A stretch of DNA of 64,000 nucleotides from NCBI RefSeq assembly GCF_003946025.1, contig NZ_RHNR01000002.1, forward strand, positions 1-64,000, given 5' to 3'. Numbering within the stretch: the first letter of the stretch is position 1; each line of letters begins with the position of its first letter. Shown one piece after another: positions 44,660 to 54,134 of the stretch. The DNA comes from Lacticaseibacillus songhuajiangensis (lineage in GTDB: Bacteria; Bacillota; Bacilli; Lactobacillales; Lactobacillaceae). The notes beneath the pieces were generated by a model, which did not search any database, was not told where the DNA came from, and saw only the letters and a program-made list of their open reading frames with translations. The position numbers and the translations under genes are program-made.

Positions 44660-45106
44660 TTAGGCATTCAGCTTTGCCTTAACGATGCTACTTACGAGGG
44701 CACCATCCGCCTGACCCTTTACCTTAGGCATAAGGGCCTTCATAACGAGACCAAATTGCTTTGGACTTGTCGCGCCGACAGAAGCAATTGCTTCGTCAAC
44801 GAGTTTGGCGACGGCATCTTCATCAAGTTGCGCCGGTAAGTACTTTTCGACAACTGGAATCTCGGCCTTAATCTCTTCGGCTAAGTCCTCACGGTTACCA
44901 GCTTCGAATTGTTCAAGTGAATCCTTCCGCTGCTTGAGCTCTGTTGCAAGTACGGAACGTTCCTCGTCTTCACTGAGATCGTGTCCGGAGGCAATCTTGG
45001 CGTTTGTTAGCGCAGTCTTAATCGCACGGATAACGTTCAATGAAACCTTGTCGTGCTCCTTCATTGCACTCTTCAAATCCTGATTCAAAGCATCGGTTAA
45101 TGCCAT
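44660..45106 (-). CDS. yqeY: GatB/YqeY-domain protein
   Basis: 148 aa. Family features are DLKSAMKEHDKVSLNVIRAIKT, EIPVVEKYLPAQLDEDAVAKLV and the C-terminal FGLVMKALMPKVKGQADGAL, which resembles the tRNA-binding tail domain of GatB. Function is not settled. The ATG at 45106 is preferred over an upstream TTG because AAGGA is 10 nt from it. It follows rpsU by 18 nt as in most Firmicutes. Confidence 0.93.
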   Translation of the reverse strand: MALTDALNQDLKSAMKEHDKVSLNVIRAIKTALTNAKIASGHDLSEDEERSVLATELKQRKDSLEQFEAGNREDLAEEIKAEIPVVEKYLPAQLDEDAVAKLVDEAIASVGATSPKQFGLVMKALMPKVKGQADGALVSSIVKAKLNA

Positions 45107-45124
45107 ATTCAATCAGTCCTTAGA

Positions 45125-45301
45125 TTAGTACTTCTTACGCTTACGAGCCGCCTCAGACTTGAGCTTACGCTTTACGCTAGGCTTTTCGTAGAATTCGCGC
45201 TTACGGTATTCTGCCAATGTGCCTGCCTTGGATACGGTCCGCTTGAAACGGCGCAGTGCATCGTCGAGAGATTCGCTTTTCTTAACAACTGTCTTAGCCA
45301 T
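45125..45301 (-). CDS. rpsU: Ribosomal protein S21
   Basis: 58 aa; [19 protein letters not shown] at the start, [20 protein letters not shown] near the end and a very basic tail RKKY. ATG at 45301 with TTGGAGGGAGGGAAATAACAC upstream in split form (AGGGAGGG core). Component of the 30S head. First gene of rpsU-yqeY, under the strong promoter at 45367-45395. Confidence 0.97.
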   Translation of the reverse strand: MAKTVVKKSESLDDALRRFKRTVSKAGTLAEYRKREFYEKPSVKRKLKSEAARKRKKY

Positions 45302-45366
45302 GTGTTATTTCCCTCCCTCCAAAACGATGTAACCACTGATCAGTATCCGGTCAGCAATTCTTAAAT

Positions 45367-45395
45367 ATTATAGCTAAGCTGACCCCATGCGTCAA
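45367..45395 (-). promoter_or_regulatory. Strong promoter of rpsU-yqeY
   Basis: Minus strand: TTGACG (45390-45395), 17 nt, perfect TATAAT (45367-45372). It lies in the 394-nt gap 45302-45695. Between 45400 and 45620 of that gap I see only a short CCAGC/GCTGG hairpin near 45560 and no gene. Confidence 0.9.
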
Positions 45396-45622
45396 TGAAA
45401 ATGGCGACAATTTTTCAAACTTTGTGCAATGACCGCCGGATAGTTTTTGACCCCGGCGAGACATTAAAGACGTCCGAACAGATTTGCTCGCCGTGTCCCG
45501 CACCGAAAGACGGCCGCATTTGTGAATTATTGGGCCAAATTGGGCCTAAAAGTAGCCAGCCCCGCGCTGGTGGTGCCAAAATCGGATTCTGAAGAGAAAT
45601 TCGCCATGTTTACTTGGTTTCC

Positions 45623-45651
45623 CTGACCGTTATTTTACTTTGTGGTATCAT
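45623..45651 (+). promoter_or_regulatory. Promoter of ppsR
   Basis: CTGACC (45623-45628), 17 nt, TATCAT (45646-45651), 44 nt before the ATG. Confidence 0.55.
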
Positions 45652-45695
45652 AATGTCAATGACAGCGTTAACAAATAGAAATGAGGCGTATTCCC

Positions 45696-46514
45696 ATGGA
45701 TAATAAAATTAACTTCTACATTGTATCCGATTCTGTCGGTGACACCGCCAACCAGCTCGCCGAAGCCGTCGCCGCGCAGTTTCCGCGCCTGACGCCCCGC
45801 TACCTGCGCTACCCATTCATCCAAACACAGGCCAAATTGTACGAGGCGCTTGATGCCGCCAAGGAAAACGACGGTATTGTGATTAATACTTTTGCGACTG
45901 GCAACCTGGGTAAGGACGCCACAGAGTACGCGCAGGCACACGGCATTGCCTGCTTTGATGTCTTCTCACCAATTGTTGACGCGATTAGTGAGCAGCACCA
46001 GGAAGCACCATCCGGCGTTGCTGGTTCGGTCCACGACCTGAACGACGATTACTTTGACCGCATTAGTGCCATTGAATTCGCCGTAACCTATGATGACGGC
46101 AAGGATCCTAAAGGCTTTCTCAAAGCGGACATCGTGCTGCTGGGTGTTTCGCGGACAAGTAAGACCCCGCTTTCCCTCTTCCTCGCGAACAAGAACCTCA
46201 AGGTGGCCAACTTGCCACTGGTGCCCAAGGCCAAAATTCCAGATGAAATCTACGAAGTGGACCCAAGCAAAATCATTGGGTTAACCACTGATCCGCAAGT
46301 CCTGATGGAATTCCGGCGTCAGCGGATGATTGCATACGGGCTTAACCCCGACACAACCTACTCCGCCCGGACGCAAGTGCTGGAGGAACTCGATTTTGCC
46401 AGCAAGTTGTACGCGAAACTCGGCTGCATGGTCATCAACACTGCGCACCGCTCGATTGAAGAAACCGCCACGCTCATTATGGAACACATGGGGCTGGACG
46501 TTTTTGATAAGTAA
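45696..46514 (+). CDS. ppsR: PPDK regulatory protein (PpsR/DUF299 kinase-pyrophosphorylase)
   Basis: 272 aa. The P-loop-like motif VLLGVSRTSKTPLSLFLANK (split by family convention) and NFYIVSDSVGDTANQLAEA at the start identify the family, which switches pyruvate phosphate dikinase or PEP synthase off and on by ADP-dependent phosphorylation and phosphorolysis. No dikinase gene is in the window. I chose the ATG at 45696 with AAATGAGGCGTATTCCC; it stands alone. Confidence 0.92.
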   Translation: MDNKINFYIVSDSVGDTANQLAEAVAAQFPRLTPRYLRYPFIQTQAKLYEALDAAKENDGIVINTFATGNLGKDATEYAQAHGIACFDVFSPIVDAISEQHQEAPSGVAGSVHDLNDDYFDRISAIEFAVTYDDGKDPKGFLKADIVLLGVSRTSKTPLSLFLANKNLKVANLPLVPKAKIPDEIYEVDPSKIIGLTTDPQVLMEFRRQRMIAYGLNPDTTYSARTQVLEELDFASKLYAKLGCMVINTAHRSIEETATLIMEHMGLDVFDK

Positions 46515-46518
46515 GTCA

Positions 46519-46558
46519 AAAAGAAGAAGCTTGTCCAGCTGGACAGGCTTCTTCTTTT
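46519..46558. terminator. Bidirectional terminator between ppsR and the PadR/DUF4097-like gene
   Basis: AAGAAGAAGCTTGTCC pairs with GGACAGGCTTCTTCTT around AGCT; T-runs on both strands. Confidence 0.9.
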
Positions 46559-48080
46559 ATTCAGCTTCCAAGTGCACACTACCATCCTCTGCAGACAAGG
46601 CAATTTCTGCCTTTGGGTTTGCGCCAATATGACCGCTTTTTTGATGATCACCGGTTGTGGCGATGGTGGTAAAATTCTCCGGTGTCGCAATGGCATCGGC
46701 GGCGGTGAGTATATACTGCGCTGCTTCTACGGCCTGCTGATACATAATATCTCCCTGCTTTAGGGACGCGGTCACAGTCGGCGCATGCAATTGGCTGGCC
46801 GCCAGATAGCCAGTCGTCAGCTGCACCTGAATGTGTGCCGCGCGCAAGTCTTGCAGCCGAGCAGTGACATGGCCGCCATTAATGACAATGCCGCCTTCGA
46901 CATTCAGCTTTCGCAGCTGCGCCTCGCCCTCACCGCAGTGCAGCTGGAGCCGCCCAAACACAGATTGCTCAACTAGCGGACTGCCGGACGTTAAATCCAG
47001 TTGCGCAGCATGCAGATTGCTTCCGCGGAGGGTCACGTCACCGCGGGTGCTGGCCACAGCCAACTGCCGTGCGGCCAGGTAAATCAATTCGACGTTGCCG
47101 CCATCAGTCGTGATGCCCAAATTGTCCAGACTGCGCAAATTGAGTACCCCCACGTTGCCCGCTTTATTATGAATTTGGACGTCACCTTTGAAACGCGCAG
47201 GAATCCCCAGCGTCACCAGTGCACTGCCCCACATCGGCGCCTCACCAGCACTGTTTGTCGGTCGTGCGCCCGGCAACACGTGTAGCACTTCGCCCTCCTG
47301 CACAAGACTGCCAGCGTATTCGTCCAGGTAATGGGTAAAGTGCTCACGCAGCCGCAACTCGTTGCCGTTGGTTGGAAATACGCGCACGTCCGCACCCCGG
47401 CTTTCAATCAAAATCGTGCGAACACCAATCAGGCTGTGGGTCAATTCGTTTTGCGCGTGGGCACGGGCTAATTCACCGCTCGCGGCAACTAGAGCAGGTG
47501 CAGTCGCATCTGTTTGTTCACTCTGCTCAGTTGCAGCGCGTACTGGTGCGCGGTTCAGCAGCAACGCGGCAACTGCGCGCACGTCGCCAGCCGCGGCAAT
47601 GGTTTGTTGGGCGATACTGGCGGCGGTCGCACCAGTAGCTGCGCGCTTTAAGGCACCTGGTAGCAGTTCGCCCGTCAAGTTGTCGACGCAGCGATTTAGC
47701 GCGTCGTCCTGACCAAAATCTTGCAGTTGCTGCTGCAGTGTCTGCTTGAGGGCCTGCTGGATCAGTTCATCACGCGTTCTTGCCTGCGTCGCTAACTGTG
47801 CGTGCAACTTTCGCAGCTGCTGACCAGCTTGTTGCAAGCGGTGGTCGCCGCTAGCCGTCAGAACATAGACACAGCGTTGGCGAATCGTATTTGCGACCAC
47901 CAACTCATTCTGGCGCATTGCCTGTAAGTTGGCGAGCACTGCAGTCCAGCTCAGGTGCACGGCGCCCTGACTCAAACGATTCAAACGTTTGCTTAAACCG
48001 AGTGCCGTGTCAGTTTGTTCCGTCATCAAATCAAGCAACAACAACTGAACCTCGTTACCACGCAATGCAGCGTTTGCCAT
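46557..48080 (-). CDS. PadR-like N-terminus fused to a DUF4097-like beta-repeat domain
   Basis: 507 aa. Residues about 8-80 look like a PadR winged helix (NEVQLLLLDLMTEQ, HLSWTAVLANLQAM, YVLTASGDHRL). A helical stretch (about 85-200, rich in Q, A and R) follows. The rest is a DUF4097-type right-handed beta-repeat (DVQIHNKAGNVGVLNL, ITTDGGNVELIYLAA, STRGDVTLRGSNL). No membrane helix or signal is visible, so it is probably cytoplasmic. DUF4097 is often found in envelope-stress proteins, but a fused DNA-binding head is unusual. The ATG at 48080 has GGAGGATGATAATC. Monocistronic. Confidence 0.65.
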   Translation of the reverse strand: MANAALRGNEVQLLLLDLMTEQTDTALGLSKRLNRLSQGAVHLSWTAVLANLQAMRQNELVVANTIRQRCVYVLTASGDHRLQQAGQQLRKLHAQLATQARTRDELIQQALKQTLQQQLQDFGQDDALNRCVDNLTGELLPGALKRAATGATAASIAQQTIAAAGDVRAVAALLLNRAPVRAATEQSEQTDATAPALVAASGELARAHAQNELTHSLIGVRTILIESRGADVRVFPTNGNELRLREHFTHYLDEYAGSLVQEGEVLHVLPGARPTNSAGEAPMWGSALVTLGIPARFKGDVQIHNKAGNVGVLNLRSLDNLGITTDGGNVELIYLAARQLAVASTRGDVTLRGSNLHAAQLDLTSGSPLVEQSVFGRLQLHCGEGEAQLRKLNVEGGIVINGGHVTARLQDLRAAHIQVQLTTGYLAASQLHAPTVTASLKQGDIMYQQAVEAAQYILTAADAIATPENFTTIATTGDHQKSGHIGANPKAEIALSAEDGSVHLEAE

Positions 48081-48133
48081 GATTATCATCCTCCAAAGTC
48101 TCTCGGCTCTATTTTAAGCCTGTTTTCAGGTAA

Positions 48134-48168
48134 AGGAAAAGGAGCACAGTCGCTCGGGCCTGCACTCC
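48134..48168 (-). terminator. Terminator of the YitT-family gene
   Basis: GGAGTGCAG pairs with CTGTGCTCC (arms 48141-48149 and 48160-48168), followed on the minus strand by TTTTCCTTT. Confidence 0.75.
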
Positions 48169-48191
48169 TAGATGTCACAGAATATCGATAA

Positions 48192-49103
48192 TTAGCGAAT
48201 TTGCGGTTCGTAGAATCTCCCCATGATTTTGGCAGAATCCGTAATCGAAACGAACGCATACGGATCGGAGTTCTTCATGGCGACTTCCAAATCATACATT
48301 TCGGCACGGGAAATGACGGTAAACAGAATGGTCATTTCCTGGTGGCGGAACGCCCCCTCAACGTCGTGCACAATGGTAATCCCGCGGCGCAGACCGTTTT
48401 GAATTTCACTAATAACCTTCTTGGGGTGCGCGGTCACAATCATAACCTGCAGACGCTGCTGGCGCGTGTACAGGGAATCAATCATGCGTCCGTTGATGAA
48501 GATAGAGAGCGCAGAAATCAGCGCGTGTGGCCAGCTGTAAATGAAGCCCGCAATCAGAATAATGACTAAGTTAAATGCAATGTTGATTTGGCCAATTGAC
48601 TTACCGGTCCGTTTGCGAATGACGATGCCCAGGATGTCCAGACCCCCGGTTGAGATATTGTTCCGCAATGCCATCCCCGTCCCGAGCCCGTTAACCACTG
48701 CCCCGAAAATCCCACAAATGATGGGATCTTTAGTGAGCGGCGGAAAGTGCATCGTCCGCAGCATGATGGTTGAAAAGAGCACGGCCAGGAAGGTGAAGAA
48801 GGTGAAGCGGTGGCCAATTTTGCGCCAGCCCAGAATAAAGAGCGGCACGTTCAGTACGAAGAGCATAATCCCGGTTGAGAAAACATCAGTGGAGCGCATC
48901 AGTCCACCGAAGAGCGGGACATCAAACCAGCGGCCGACCACTGTCGAAATCAGTTGCGCAGCACCGGTAATCCCAGATGCGTAGACACCACCCGGTTCCC
49001 AGAAAAGGTTCAGGGCCAGCGTGACACAGATGCCGTAGAAGAAAGCGGCCGATAAGCGGCTGACATTTTGATGCCGCCTGATAATCTTGTCCAGTTCGTT
49101 CAT
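48192..49103 (-). CDS. YitT/DUF2179-family membrane protein
   Basis: 303 aa. About five to six membrane helices (about 20-190, including NLFWEPGGVYASGITGAAQ and ATSTGGLD-like NISTGGLDILGIVI) followed by a cytosolic DUF2179 domain (about 205-295, GITIVHDVEGAF and FTVISRAEMYDLE). Function not established. I chose ATG 49103 (MNELDKIIRR) with GGGGGATTAAAGCTA. An extended -10 TGT-TATACT is at 49144-49152. Monocistronic. Confidence 0.88.
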   Translation of the reverse strand: MNELDKIIRRHQNVSRLSAAFFYGICVTLALNLFWEPGGVYASGITGAAQLISTVVGRWFDVPLFGGLMRSTDVFSTGIMLFVLNVPLFILGWRKIGHRFTFFTFLAVLFSTIMLRTMHFPPLTKDPIICGIFGAVVNGLGTGMALRNNISTGGLDILGIVIRKRTGKSIGQINIAFNLVIILIAGFIYSWPHALISALSIFINGRMIDSLYTRQQRLQVMIVTAHPKKVISEIQNGLRRGITIVHDVEGAFRHQEMTILFTVISRAEMYDLEVAMKNSDPYAFVSITDSAKIMGRFYEPQIR

Positions 49104-49143
49104 TAGCTTTAATCCCCCACTATTACTCGCTTTTACTTGCATC

Positions 49144-49149
49144 AGTATA
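49144..49149 (-). promoter_or_regulatory. Extended -10 (TGT-TATACT) of the YitT-family gene
   Basis: Minus strand, 41 nt before the ATG. It has the TG-N extension and a poor -35. Confidence 0.6.
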
Positions 49150-49213
49150 ACACGTTGCCCGCCGGTTTTTGAAAATAGACTGCAAACGGTCAGGCCGTTC
49201 GATAATTTTATGT

Positions 49214-49269
49214 ATAAACAAGCCGCCCCAGGCAAAATGCCATGCGCAATTTCACCTGGGGCGGCTTGT
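49214..49269 (-). terminator. Terminator of hisS-aspS
   Basis: ACAAGCCGCCCCAGG (49218-49232) pairs perfectly with CCTGGGGCGGCTTGT (49255-49269), with TTTATAC after it on the minus strand. It lies 26 nt past the aspS stop. Confidence 0.85.
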
Positions 49270-49295
49270 ATTATGTGGCATCAGCGGCAGACGGC

Positions 49296-51080
49296 TTACT
49301 TGTCGTCTTCTTCCGCCTTTGCTTTGTCCGTCACGTCAATGCCGAGTGGCACCAGCTGGTCTTCAGCAACCGGCTGTGGCGCACGGGTCATTGGCTCGCT
49401 GGCATTGCTGTTCTTAGGGAACGCAATGACGTCGCGAATGTTGTCCTTACCGGCCAGCAGCATGGCAAAACGGTCGAGTCCGATTGCCAGACCACCATGA
49501 GGTGGAAAACCGTAGTCAAGGGCATCCAGGAGGAAGCCGAACTGCTGCCGCGCCCGTTCTGGCGTGAAGTCCAGTGCCTTGAGCATCTTCTCCTGAATCT
49601 CACGGGTGTGAATACGGATGGAACCACCCCCGATTTCGTAACCGTTCAGCACAATGTCGTAAGACTGGGCGTGAGCCTTGTATGGCTCGGAGTCGAGCAG
49701 GTGCACGTCTTCTTCGTTTGGCATCGTGAATGGGTGGTGCGCAGGAACCCAGCGCTGGTCCCCTTCATCGAATTCAAACAGTGGCCAGTTAACAATCCAG
49801 ACAAACTTGAATTCATCTTCGTTAATGAGGCCGAGGTCCTTACCGTAGTAGCTGCGCAGGTAACCCAGCGTGTCGCGGACAACCTTTGCACTGGAGGCAA
49901 CGAAGAGGATCATGTCACCGGACTTGGCGCCCAGTGGTTCAGTCAGCTGCTTGCCGTCGCCAAAGAACTTGGAGATAGGACCAGAGATGCCGTCGTCAGT
50001 GACTTTGAGCCAGGCGAGACCCTTGGCACCAAAGCGCTTGATGTATTCCTGCTGCTTGTCAATCATCTTGCGGGAGTACTTGTCAGCACCACCCGGCAGC
50101 ACGATGGCCTTCACCTGGCCGCCGTCTGCGACCGCACCGGCGAAGACTTTGAAATCAGAGTCTTTGACGATGTCAGAAACGTCTTGCAGTTCCATGCCAA
50201 AACGCAGGTCTGGCTTGTCGCTACCGAAACGGTCCATGGCTTCCTGCCAGTCCATCTTCTGAATTGGGGTGTCGATGTCGATGCCCTTCACGTCCTTCAT
50301 GACGCGCTTGAGCAGACCTTCGGTAATATCCTGAATTTCTTCAGCAGACAGGAAACTCGTTTCCATGTCAATTTGGGTGAATTCAGGCTGGCGGTCGCCA
50401 CGCAGGTCTTCATCACGGAAACAGCGGGCAATCTGGAAGTAACGGTCAAAGCCGGCGCCCATGAGCAGCTGCTTAAACAGCTGTGGGGATTGCGGCAAAG
50501 CGTAGAAGCTACCTGGGTAAACCCGTGATGGCACCAGGTAGTCACGTGCCCCTTCAGGCGTACTCTTGGTCAAATCAGGCGTTTCAATGTAGACAAAGCC
50601 ATTCTCGTCGAAGTAGTGGTTCGTGGACATCGTAATCTTGGACCGGAGCATCAGGGCCTTTTGCATCTCTGGCCGGCGCAAGTCCAGGTAACGGTACTTG
50701 AGCTTGGTGTCTTCGGTTGCCGTGACATTATCATCAATATCGAACGGCGCAGTCTTGGCCTTGTTCAAAATGGTGAGCTTGTGTACTTCAACTTCGACTT
50801 CCCCGGTCTTCATGTTAGGGTTCACGGCTTCGGGCTTGCGCGCCTTAACGGTCCCGGTGGCTTCAATGACGAATTCGCTGCGCAGAGTGTTGGCCTGCTC
50901 AAGTGCTGCAGCATCAAATTCGGCAGAGAAAACGAGCTGGACGATGCCAGCGCGGTCACGCAGGTCGACGAAAATCAGGTTGCCCAGTCGGCGACTCTTT
51001 TTTACCCAGCCCTTGAGGGTCAGGGTCTTATCAACGTCAGCGGCGGTTACGTCGCCGGCGTACATACTTCTTTTTGCCAT
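49296..51080 (-). CDS. aspS: Aspartyl-tRNA synthetase
   Basis: 594 aa, the bacterial form with an N-terminal OB fold (about 1-110), class II core with [18 protein letters not shown], the inserted GAD domain (about 290-420), and motif 3 [15 protein letters not shown]. The C-terminal acidic tail is KAKAEEDDK. Start ATG 51080 with AAGGAGATTTAATTTCAC. It follows hisS by 16 nt, so the His T-box controls it too. Discriminating versus non-discriminating type cannot be told by eye; asnS is also present. Confidence 0.97.
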   Translation of the reverse strand: MAKRSMYAGDVTAADVDKTLTLKGWVKKSRRLGNLIFVDLRDRAGIVQLVFSAEFDAAALEQANTLRSEFVIEATGTVKARKPEAVNPNMKTGEVEVEVHKLTILNKAKTAPFDIDDNVTATEDTKLKYRYLDLRRPEMQKALMLRSKITMSTNHYFDENGFVYIETPDLTKSTPEGARDYLVPSRVYPGSFYALPQSPQLFKQLLMGAGFDRYFQIARCFRDEDLRGDRQPEFTQIDMETSFLSAEEIQDITEGLLKRVMKDVKGIDIDTPIQKMDWQEAMDRFGSDKPDLRFGMELQDVSDIVKDSDFKVFAGAVADGGQVKAIVLPGGADKYSRKMIDKQQEYIKRFGAKGLAWLKVTDDGISGPISKFFGDGKQLTEPLGAKSGDMILFVASSAKVVRDTLGYLRSYYGKDLGLINEDEFKFVWIVNWPLFEFDEGDQRWVPAHHPFTMPNEEDVHLLDSEPYKAHAQSYDIVLNGYEIGGGSIRIHTREIQEKMLKALDFTPERARQQFGFLLDALDYGFPPHGGLAIGLDRFAMLLAGKDNIRDVIAFPKNSNASEPMTRAPQPVAEDQLVPLGIDVTDKAKAEEDDK

Positions 51081-51096
51081 GTGAAATTAAATCTCC

Positions 51097-52377
51097 TTAA
51101 TCATTAAGCATGCGCTTTTGCACGCCCGCAAAATCAGTGCGCAACGCGGATTGCTGAACCTCGGTCTGTTCGCCGCTCGTCATGTTCTTGACGTTGGCAG
51201 TGCCAGCCGCCAGCTCCTTTTCGCCCAGCGTAATGACCAGCTGCGCATTTTCCTTGTTAGCAGACTTGAACTGCGCTTTGGCCTTGCGATCCATGAAGTC
51301 CAGATCGACACTGCCGCCCTGCTTACGGATGTCCGTTGCCAGTTGCAGTGCGGCCGTCTGTGCGTCACTGCCAATGGCCACGATGTAGCTATCAAGTGGG
51401 TGGCTGACTTCTTTACCCGCCAGCAGCAGGAGCAGACGCTCAACACCCATCCCGAAGCCGACACCAGGGGTTGCGGGTCCGCCAAGTTCTTCGGCAAGAC
51501 CGTTGTAACGCCCGCCGGCAAGAATGGTGGTGTAACCACCGCCAAATGCAGGGTCATCACTCATCACTTCGAAGATGGTGTGGTTGTAGTAATCCAGGCC
51601 ACGTACCATGGTTGAGTTCACGACGTAATCAATGCCAATGGCATCCAGAGCTTGTTTTGCCTGGTCGAAATGCGCCTGTGCTTCTGGTGTTAAGTAATCC
51701 AGAATTGATGGGGCATCTTTGACAATTTCCTGATCGTGCTTGTCCTTACTGTCGAGAATCCGTAGGGGGTTCTTTTCCAGCCGGATTTTGGAATCTTCAG
51801 AAAGTTCGTCCTTGAATGGCGTCAGGTAGTCGACGAGGGCCTTGTGGAAGTTCTTGCGGCTCTCAGGGTCGCCCAGACTGTTGATTTCAAAACGCAGGTT
51901 CTTAGCACCAAAAGATGTCAGCAGTTCCCGTGCCAGCGCGATGGTCTCGGCATCCAGTAGTGGTGAATCACTGCCGAATGCTTCCACCCCGATCTGGTGG
52001 AACTGCCGCTGGCGACCAGATTGTGGCCGTTCGTAGCGGAACATTGGTCCCATGTAGTAAACCTTGTAAGGCTTACCGTACTCGGGTCCGTACAACTTGT
52101 TTTCGATGTAGGCCCGCACTACGCCCGCGGTCCCTTCAGGGCGCAACGCCATTTGGCGGCCACCCTTATCTTCGAAGACGTACATTTCCTTGGAAACAAC
52201 GTCACTGGTTTCGCCGCTCGTGCGTGAAAAGACATCCGCACTTTCAAAAATCGGCGTCCGTACCTCCTGGTAACGGTAGCGCGCAAAGACGTTGCGCGCG
52301 GTCGATTCTACATACTGCCAGAGATCACTGTCTCCGGGCAAAATATCTGCAGTGCCTTTTGGCCGCTGATAAGTCAT
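51097..52377 (-). CDS. hisS: Histidyl-tRNA synthetase
   Basis: 426 aa. Class II core: QRPKGTADILPGDS, MFRYERPQSGRQRQFHQIG (motif 2), the histidine loops RGLDYYNHTIFEV and AGGRYNGLAEELGG, and the motif 3 region GFGMGVERLLLLL, followed by the HisS anticodon domain. I chose ATG 52377 (MTYQRPKG) with GAGAGGGGACTAGT. First gene of hisS-aspS behind a T-box. Confidence 0.97.
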   Translation of the reverse strand: MTYQRPKGTADILPGDSDLWQYVESTARNVFARYRYQEVRTPIFESADVFSRTSGETSDVVSKEMYVFEDKGGRQMALRPEGTAGVVRAYIENKLYGPEYGKPYKVYYMGPMFRYERPQSGRQRQFHQIGVEAFGSDSPLLDAETIALARELLTSFGAKNLRFEINSLGDPESRKNFHKALVDYLTPFKDELSEDSKIRLEKNPLRILDSKDKHDQEIVKDAPSILDYLTPEAQAHFDQAKQALDAIGIDYVVNSTMVRGLDYYNHTIFEVMSDDPAFGGGYTTILAGGRYNGLAEELGGPATPGVGFGMGVERLLLLLAGKEVSHPLDSYIVAIGSDAQTAALQLATDIRKQGGSVDLDFMDRKAKAQFKSANKENAQLVITLGEKELAAGTANVKNMTSGEQTEVQQSALRTDFAGVQKRMLND

Positions 52378-52398
52378 ACTAGTCCCCTCTCTTCCAGA

Positions 52399-52598
52399 AA
52401 AAAACACCCCTCGCCTCATCGACGAAGGGTGCAAGCACGGTACCACCTTACTAATTTTACTCACGCCATAACGGTGGCTTACCGGAGCTTGTCCGCCTCC
52501 AAAGTGTCCTTCGGTCTTTTGTGGGCTCACACCGTCCCCACTCGCTTAAATGCGACCTACTCAATCTTCTTCACTGGCGCTGGAATTTATTCATTGCT
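52399..52598 (-). promoter_or_regulatory. T-box leader of hisS-aspS
   Basis: Minus strand: T-box AAGGTGGTACCGTGC (about 52435-52449), terminator GCACCCTTCG/CGAGGGGTG with TTTTTTT (about 52400-52432). The likely specifier is CAC (His) at 52504-52506 within GGACACTTTGG. It occupies most of the 438-nt gap 52378-52815; nothing else is evident from 52630 to 52770. Confidence 0.92.
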
Positions 52599-52627
52599 AT
52601 CTTACCCACTATTCCCGCTGGTGTCAA
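52599..52627 (-). promoter_or_regulatory. Promoter of the hisS-aspS T-box transcript
   Basis: Minus strand: perfect TTGACA (52622-52627), 17 nt, TAAGAT (52599-52604). Confidence 0.85.
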
Positions 52628-52777
52628 TTGATACCGGCCTTTGCGCACGCATTAATGGCCGTTAGTAGATGCATAAAATCAGGTGAACGTTTTCACCGTG
52701 TAACGGGTAATTTCTTTAAGATGCTTAAGAACGCGTCTCTAGCGGCAAAAAGCGTCCAAAATCCCCCTGTTTTTTGT

Positions 52778-52783
52778 TATAAT
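52778..52783 (+). promoter_or_regulatory. Extended -10 (TGT-TATAAT) of the amidase gene
   Basis: Perfect TATAAT with TG-N extension, 33 nt before the ATG; no good -35. Confidence 0.7.
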
Positions 52784-52815
52784 ACTGCTAATGGAACTTT
52801 CGGGGTGCATATATT

Positions 52816-54132
52816 ATGAAGAAAACACTACGCCTTAACCGCTGGGCCTTGGTCGGCATTACCGCCGCCCTGCTTGGTATCAGCGTTTTATCAACTACTG
52901 TCCTTGCGAATACCGATACAATTGGCGTCAAAGCGGACGTGCTTAACGTTCGACTTGGCCCTGGTTTGTCGTACAACGTGATGGGCCAAATGCAAAAAGG
53001 CAGCACGCTCACCGTCATTGGCCAGAAGAATTCCTGGTACCAAGTACGCTTAGCGGGCAATAAGATTGGCTGGGTTGCCAGCTGGTTAGTCGAGCACAAC
53101 GCGGCAACCACTACCAACGCATCAGTCGCCCTTGCCAGCACCAGTCTGACCGTGCGCCAATACGGTTCGAGCACAGCCAAACAGTTAGGCACACTCGCTG
53201 CCGGCAGCAGCGTCAAAATTTTGTATACGCAAGGTAATTGGAGTCAGATTGAGTACAAAGGCGGCGCCGGTTGGGTGCACAGCAATTACCTGACCAAAAC
53301 GGGCCAAACCGCAGCTGTCACCACGAGCCAATCACAACTGAGCAGTGCGACTGCCAGCGCCAACCTCAAGGTCCGCACCAATACGGCAACGAACCTGCGC
53401 GATACTGGCGGTATCAACGCCAGCATCGTTGCCAAGTTGGCTAACAACACCGAGCTCACCGTCCTTTCGCAAGATGGCGATTGGTACCGCGTGCGGACCA
53501 GCACAGGCAAAACGGGCTTTGTTGCTAGCTGGGTCGTGAGCACGCCAAGCAACGGTAGCACAAACAAGGCGGCGACATCACTTGCAGAAGCGACCATTGT
53601 CATTGATCCTGGTCATGGCGGCAGCGACGTCGGGGCCAGTTCGACTAGCGGTAAGTACGAAAAGACGTACACGCTGGAAACGGCCGATAAAATTGCCAGT
53701 CAGCTGCGTGCGGCTGGTGCCAACGTGGTAATGACGCGGACGACTGACACCTTCGTGGATCTCTCCCCGCGGCCAACACTGGCAGCCAAGTTGCACGCCG
53801 ACGCATTCATTAGTATTCACTTCGATTCCACGTCTTCAGCGAACAGCGCTAGCGGCCACACGACCTACTACTACAGCAAGACTAAGGACCTAGCTTTGGC
53901 CAACGCCCTGAGCAAGGCCACAAGTAGTTTGCCGGTGTCCAGCCGCGGCGTGGCGTTTGGGAATTACGAAGTGCTGCGCGACAATACGCAACCTTCCGTG
54001 CTGCTGGAACTAGGCTACATTAATTCGAAGACCGACTTCACCCACATCAGCAGCAGTTCGTACCAAGAAAAGGTTGCTGCCGATGTCCGCGCTGGTCTTA
54101 ACCAGTACTTCGCAGCTGGCAATCACCAGTAG
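52816..54132 (+). CDS. Secreted N-acetylmuramoyl-L-alanine amidase with three SH3b repeats
   Basis: 438 aa. Signal peptide or signal anchor about 1-31 (LVGITAALLGISVLSTTVLA then N). Three bacterial SH3 domains at about 36-93, 108-165 and 187-245 bind the wall. The C-terminal Amidase_3 domain (about 255-433) has zinc ligands in IDPGHGGSD, KYEKTY and ISIHFDS and the catalytic Glu in VLLELGYI. It cuts the bond between muramic acid and stem peptide. ATG 52816; a weak CGGGGTG is upstream. No separate terminator; repeat copy B starts 2 nt past its stop. Confidence 0.93.
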   Translation: MKKTLRLNRWALVGITAALLGISVLSTTVLANTDTIGVKADVLNVRLGPGLSYNVMGQMQKGSTLTVIGQKNSWYQVRLAGNKIGWVASWLVEHNAATTTNASVALASTSLTVRQYGSSTAKQLGTLAAGSSVKILYTQGNWSQIEYKGGAGWVHSNYLTKTGQTAAVTTSQSQLSSATASANLKVRTNTATNLRDTGGINASIVAKLANNTELTVLSQDGDWYRVRTSTGKTGFVASWVVSTPSNGSTNKAATSLAEATIVIDPGHGGSDVGASSTSGKYEKTYTLETADKIASQLRAAGANVVMTRTTDTFVDLSPRPTLAAKLHADAFISIHFDSTSSANSASGHTTYYYSKTKDLALANALSKATSSLPVSSRGVAFGNYEVLRDNTQPSVLLELGYINSKTDFTHISSSSYQEKVAADVRAGLNQYFAAGNHQ

Positions 54133-54134
54133 CG

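Noticed and set aside
49242-50528. 428-codon open frame opposite aspS
   Set aside because: Shadow of a conserved synthetase gene; no recognisable protein features.
52793-52840. Short upstream frame (ATG at 52791) overlapping the amidase start
   Set aside because: It has no ribosome site and ends soon after the real ATG; chance occurrence is likely.
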